The notes under the pieces are model-generated. The model saw only the letters and a program-made list of their open reading frames with translations, was not told where the DNA came from and did not search any database. From JAWWPG01 sp038327385 (GTDB lineage Bacteria > Actinomycetota > Actinomycetes > Propionibacteriales > Nocardioidaceae): a DNA stretch of 8,459 nucleotides. Positions 7,104 through 8,459 of this stretch are shown here, one piece after another. The stretch spans positions 1 through 8,459 of the forward strand of contig JBBQKY010000111.1 in assembly GCA_038327385.1 (NCBI GenBank), read 5' to 3'. Position 1 is the stretch's first letter; each line of letters begins with the position of its first letter. The position numbers and the translations under genes were made by a program.

Positions 7104-7502
7104 TCAGGAGGCCGGGACGTACAACGGCTGCCCGACGCGGATCGAGCCAGCATCGGGAAGGGAGTTGAGGTCCTCGATCTCCGCGACCACCGCCCGCGGG
7201 TCCGCGCCGTCAGAGACCGTGCGAGCGATGTCCCACACCGTCTCGCCTGGGGCCACCACTACGGTTGCCAGGTGGGGATGATGCACCACGCTGGTCGACT
7301 CGGCTGGTCCCCCTCGCTCGGCGAAGACGCCCAATGCCGCCAGAACGACAGCCAGCAGGACGACCAGACGCCCCCGCAGGGTGAGGCGGACGGTGCTGCG
7401 CTGCGTCGCGCGGCTGGGTCGCCGCGGGTGGCTGCGCTCGGCGGTGCGGCGAAGCTGCACATCCCCCGCTGGGGCTGGAATGCTGAGAGCTGCAAGAGTC
7501 AT
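7104..7502 (-). CDS. Membrane-anchored LysM-domain protein, SOS cell-division suppressor type (YneA/ChiZ/DivS-like)
   Basis: The 132-residue protein has a basic cytoplasmic N-terminal region (1-45, Arg-rich), one transmembrane helix (about 46-61, VVLLAVVLAALGVF) and an extracytoplasmic LysM domain (about 80-130: VVVAPGETVWDIARTV ... IEDLNSLPDAGSIRVGQPLYVP). LysM binds peptidoglycan glycan strands. The layout matches small SOS-induced proteins that delay septation in Gram-positive bacteria, such as YneA of Bacillus, ChiZ (Rv2719c) of Mycobacterium and DivS of Corynebacterium. The ATG at 7502 is chosen because CGGAGG (7514-7509) lies 6 nt upstream. The frame extends to a GTG at 7541, but that would run through two LexA boxes and has no ribosome binding site. 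Three LexA-box-like palindromes upstream support DNA-damage induction. The fold call is strong; division suppression is inferred from architecture and regulation. Confidence 0.85.
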   Translation of the reverse strand: MTLAALSIPAPAGDVQLRRTAERSHPRRPSRATQRSTVRLTLRGRLVVLLAVVLAALGVFAERGGPAESTSVVHHPHLATVVVAPGETVWDIARTVSDGADPRAVVAEIEDLNSLPDAGSIRVGQPLYVPAS

Positions 7503-7517
7503 CGGGAGCCTCCGTGG

Positions 7518-7533
7518 TCGAATACATGTTCTA
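7518..7533. promoter_or_regulatory. LexA (SOS) box, degenerate
   Basis: TCGAAT-ACAT-GTTCTA matches the actinobacterial SOS consensus TCGAAC-N4-GTTCGA at 10 of 12 arm positions. It lies just upstream of the LysM ribosome binding site and directly abuts the next box. Confidence 0.55.
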
Positions 7534-7549
7534 TCGAACACATGTGCGA
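7534..7549. promoter_or_regulatory. LexA (SOS) box, one mismatch
   Basis: TCGAAC-ACAT-GTGCGA matches the consensus TCGAAC-N4-GTTCGA at 11 of 12 arm positions. It begins at the base after the preceding box, giving a 16-bp tandem, and sits immediately downstream of the candidate -10 at 7556-7551. Bound LexA would therefore cover the transcription start region. Confidence 0.75.
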
Positions 7550-7550
7550 G

Positions 7551-7573
7551 ACCCTAGCAGCGGAGGCAGACAA
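7551..7573 (-). promoter_or_regulatory. RecA-NDp-like (PafBC-type) promoter of the LysM gene
   Basis: On the minus strand TTGTC (7573-7569) is followed by exactly 12 nt and then TAGGGT (7556-7551). This reproduces the spacing of the actinobacterial RecA-NDp promoter (TTGTCRGTG-N8-TANNNT), used by the PafBC activator in DNA damage. The R position is T here and only the first base of GTG matches, so the fit is partial. It sits between the LexA boxes at 7534-7549 and 7587-7602. Confidence 0.45.
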
Positions 7574-7586
7574 GAAACAGTGCCGA

Positions 7587-7602
7587 TCGAACATGAGTTC
7601 GA
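7587..7602. promoter_or_regulatory. LexA (SOS) box, perfect palindromic arms
   Basis: TCGAAC-ATGA-GTTCGA matches the consensus at all 12 arm positions, and the dyad extends to GATCGAAC/GTTCGATC over 7585-7604. A weaker box-like element (TCGATC-ACAT-GTTGAT, 7599-7614, 8 of 12) overlaps its right end. It lies upstream of the LysM promoter. Confidence 0.88.
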
Positions 7603-7777
7603 TCACATGTTGATAACATCCGACGCAGCGGCGCGGCAGCGTCGGCGCTGTCGGCTCGGGGTGGGTTCTGTCGGGTCGGGCTCCTGCGCCGGCCGTCACC
7701 GGCAGTGGCCGAGATCAGAGCGCCGCTACAACCAGGTCTCGGGGGCGTGTCAAGGGCGTCGTGCGAAGGCTGGCTGG

Positions 7778-7912
7778 TTAGTCGACGCGCGGCAGCGCCC
7801 GGCCCATCTCCTGGCACTCGTCATGCAGGTGTGAAGGCGCCGGGCAGTCGGGGTCCGGCAGGACGCGACGTAGCCCGTCGTCGCGGATGCAGGTGCATCG
7901 CGTGACAGCCAT
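7778..7912 (-). CDS. Small Cys/His-rich hypothetical protein (44 aa)
   Basis: ATG at 7912 with GGGGAG 8 nt upstream (7926-7921) opens a 44-codon frame ending in TAA. The product, MAVTRCTCIRDDGLRRVLPD followed by PDCPAPSHLHDECQEMGRALPRVD, has a CxC pair (C6, C8), C23, H28, H30 and C33. This could coordinate a metal, and it recalls the small CxC...CPxH proteins frequent in actinobacteria and their phages. The frame stays open to a start at 8092, but the added part has no ribosome binding site and little protein character. Function is unknown. It reads toward the SOS module, with 175 bp in between. Confidence 0.5.
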   Translation of the reverse strand: MAVTRCTCIRDDGLRRVLPDPDCPAPSHLHDECQEMGRALPRVD

Positions 7913-8032
7913 GGTCACTGCTCCCCGAGGCGTTTCCGGCCCGTAGGTCCGATCACACTGCCGACGGTAGACCCGGCTTTGCGCCAAATGTCCGCACCAC
8001 GCCGAGTCAGCTGCCACGCGCTCGCGTGTCAT

Positions 8033-8060
8033 GCCGCAGCACCGATCCGGTGCGTGCGGC
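8033..8060. repeat. Strong inverted repeat (12-bp stem, one bulge) in a gene-poor stretch
   Basis: GCCGCAGCACCG (8033-8044) and CGGTGC-G-TGCGGC (8048-8060) pair over 12 bp with a single bulged G (8054) around the centre ATC. No T-run follows on either strand, so it is not a classical intrinsic terminator. It could be a U-tract-less terminator, an operator or part of an RNA structure. It belongs to the 355-bp stretch 7913-8267 where no gene can be supported. That stretch also holds the dyads CACGCG-CT-CGCGTG (8015-8028) and GCGCA-TC-TGCGC (8071-8082), and a 9-bp near-repeat GGTCGCGCC/GGTCGCGTC near 8150-8168. Confidence 0.55.
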
Positions 8061-8260
8061 GGCCAGTTCCGCGCATCTGCGCAGTTGGTCACGACCGAGG
8101 CGGAGCGGCGTCAGGTTATCTTGACCGGAAGGTGCCGGCTTGTCCGCGTCGGTCGCGCCGGTCGCGTCGGCGACATGTCAGCAGCAAGCGAGTCGTCGCC
8201 CGCTGGCGTGAGTGGTCGGGCATCCACCGCTGGACAAGGGCCGAGACGGGCTGTCGGAAG

Positions 8261-8274
8261 GCTTCACGTGAAGC
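8261..8274. promoter_or_regulatory. Perfect 14-bp palindrome over the start codon of the membrane protein gene
   Basis: GCTTCACGTGAAGC is exactly self-complementary and contains the GTG start (8268-8270) and the last G of the GGAAGG ribosome binding site. As DNA it could be an operator. As RNA the self-complementary segment has no room for a good loop, so a DNA-binding role or RNA dimer contact is more natural than a stable hairpin. No regulator is assigned. Confidence 0.4.
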
Positions 8275-8459
8275 GTGTGAGCATCGTGGTCGTCGCTCTT
8301 GGGCTCCTGTGCCTGGTTATCGGGCTCGTGGTTGGACTGCGACCCGTCTCCGCGACCCTGTTGCCCGCTCTCGACGAAGTGCCCGTCCACGCCCTGTCCT
8401 GTGGCAGCGCACTTGCTCCGGTAAGCCACCATGTCACCTTCACTGCCTTCTTGGGCTAC
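8268..8459 (+). CDS. Putative membrane protein, N-terminal part (continues beyond window)
   Basis: Sixty-four codons run to the right edge without a stop. The product begins with a short basic stretch and one strong hydrophobic helix (MKRVSIVVVALGLLCLVIGL and onward to about residue 24). A segment predicted to be outside the membrane follows, with C45 in an LSCGSALAP motif. Small actinobacterial membrane proteins of unknown function often have such a CGS motif after their first helix. The GTG start has GGAAGG 6 nt upstream (8256-8261). In-frame alternatives are GTG at 8277 and, upstream, ATG at 8175 and GTG at 8208, none with a clear ribosome binding site. I do not recognise the family from the fragment. 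Confidence 0.6.
   Translation, partial: MKRVSIVVVALGLLCLVIGLVVGLRPVSATLLPALDEVPVHALSCGSALAPVSHHVTFTAFLGY

Noticed and set aside
7095..7109. Small hairpin TCCTG-CCCGT-CAGGA at the LysM stop as a terminator
   Set aside because: The stem is only 5 bp, it overlaps the stop codon, and no T-run follows on the minus strand.
7503..7541. Longer LysM protein starting at GTG 7541
   Set aside because: It would translate through the two LexA boxes next to the predicted start site and lacks a ribosome binding site. ATG 7502 has CGGAGG at the right distance.
7688..7703. GCCGG-CCGTCA-CCGGC hairpin as terminator of the small Cys-rich gene
   Set aside because: A 5-bp stem in GC-rich DNA without a T-run is too weak to call.
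7514..7834. 106-codon plus-strand frame across the SOS boxes
   Set aside because: It has no ribosome binding site or recognisable protein features, runs through regulatory palindromes, and is not lexA.
8178..8432. Minus-strand 84-codon frame near the right edge
   Set aside because: It is antisense to the plus-strand frame that encodes a clear transmembrane helix with a good ribosome binding site, and its own translation has no supporting features.
1..8459. CRISPR arrays, transposases, integrases, tRNA or rRNA genes
   Set aside because: No regularly spaced repeats, recombinase or transposase motifs, terminal inverted repeats or cloverleaf-like sequences were seen on either strand.

Overview
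The window looks like chromosomal DNA from a high-GC actinobacterium. The evidence is the strong G/C bias at third codon positions, the GTG starts, tight translational coupling, actinobacterial-type LexA boxes (TCGAAC-N4-GTTCGA) and a PafBC/RecA-NDp-like promoter. The sequence does not support a genus.

Positions 1-7077 form a compact amine-catabolism locus. On the left edge, a non-canonical glutamine synthetase (amine gamma-glutamylase type, cut by the window edge) runs on the minus strand. It diverges from a plus-strand operon of three coupled genes: a choline/ethanolamine-kinase-like phosphotransferase, an APC-superfamily permease of the amino acid/choline transporter type, and a GntR/HutC regulator with a UTRA ligand domain. 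Convergent to this operon is a long minus-strand gene for a dimethylglycine/sarcosine-dehydrogenase-like flavoprotein fused to a GcvT (folate-dependent aminomethyltransferase) module. The convergent stop codons lie inside a 16-bp tandem repeat. The 8-bp palindrome GTCTAGAC, typical of HutC-family operators, occurs once in the divergent glutamine synthetase/kinase promoter region and once, extended to GGTCTAGACC, just upstream of the flavoprotein gene. This suggests that one local repressor controls both arms. A working model is uptake of a (methylated) amine, activation by glutamylation and/or phosphorylation, and oxidative demethylation with the one-carbon unit passed to tetrahydrofolate. The substrate cannot be read from the sequence.

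Positions 7104-7620 hold a separate SOS-type module. It is a small membrane-anchored LysM protein of the YneA/ChiZ/DivS cell-division-suppressor kind. Its upstream region has three LexA-box-like palindromes (one perfect, two abutting) around a promoter that matches the spacing of the RecA-NDp (PafBC-dependent) class. lexA, the usual divergent neighbour of such genes, is not next to it.

Positions 7620-8459 are sparse: a 44-codon Cys/His-rich small gene on the minus strand, about 355 bp without a supported gene but with several dyad symmetries (one a 12-bp-stem hairpin), and the first 64 codons of a plus-strand membrane protein whose start codon sits in a perfect 14-bp palindrome.
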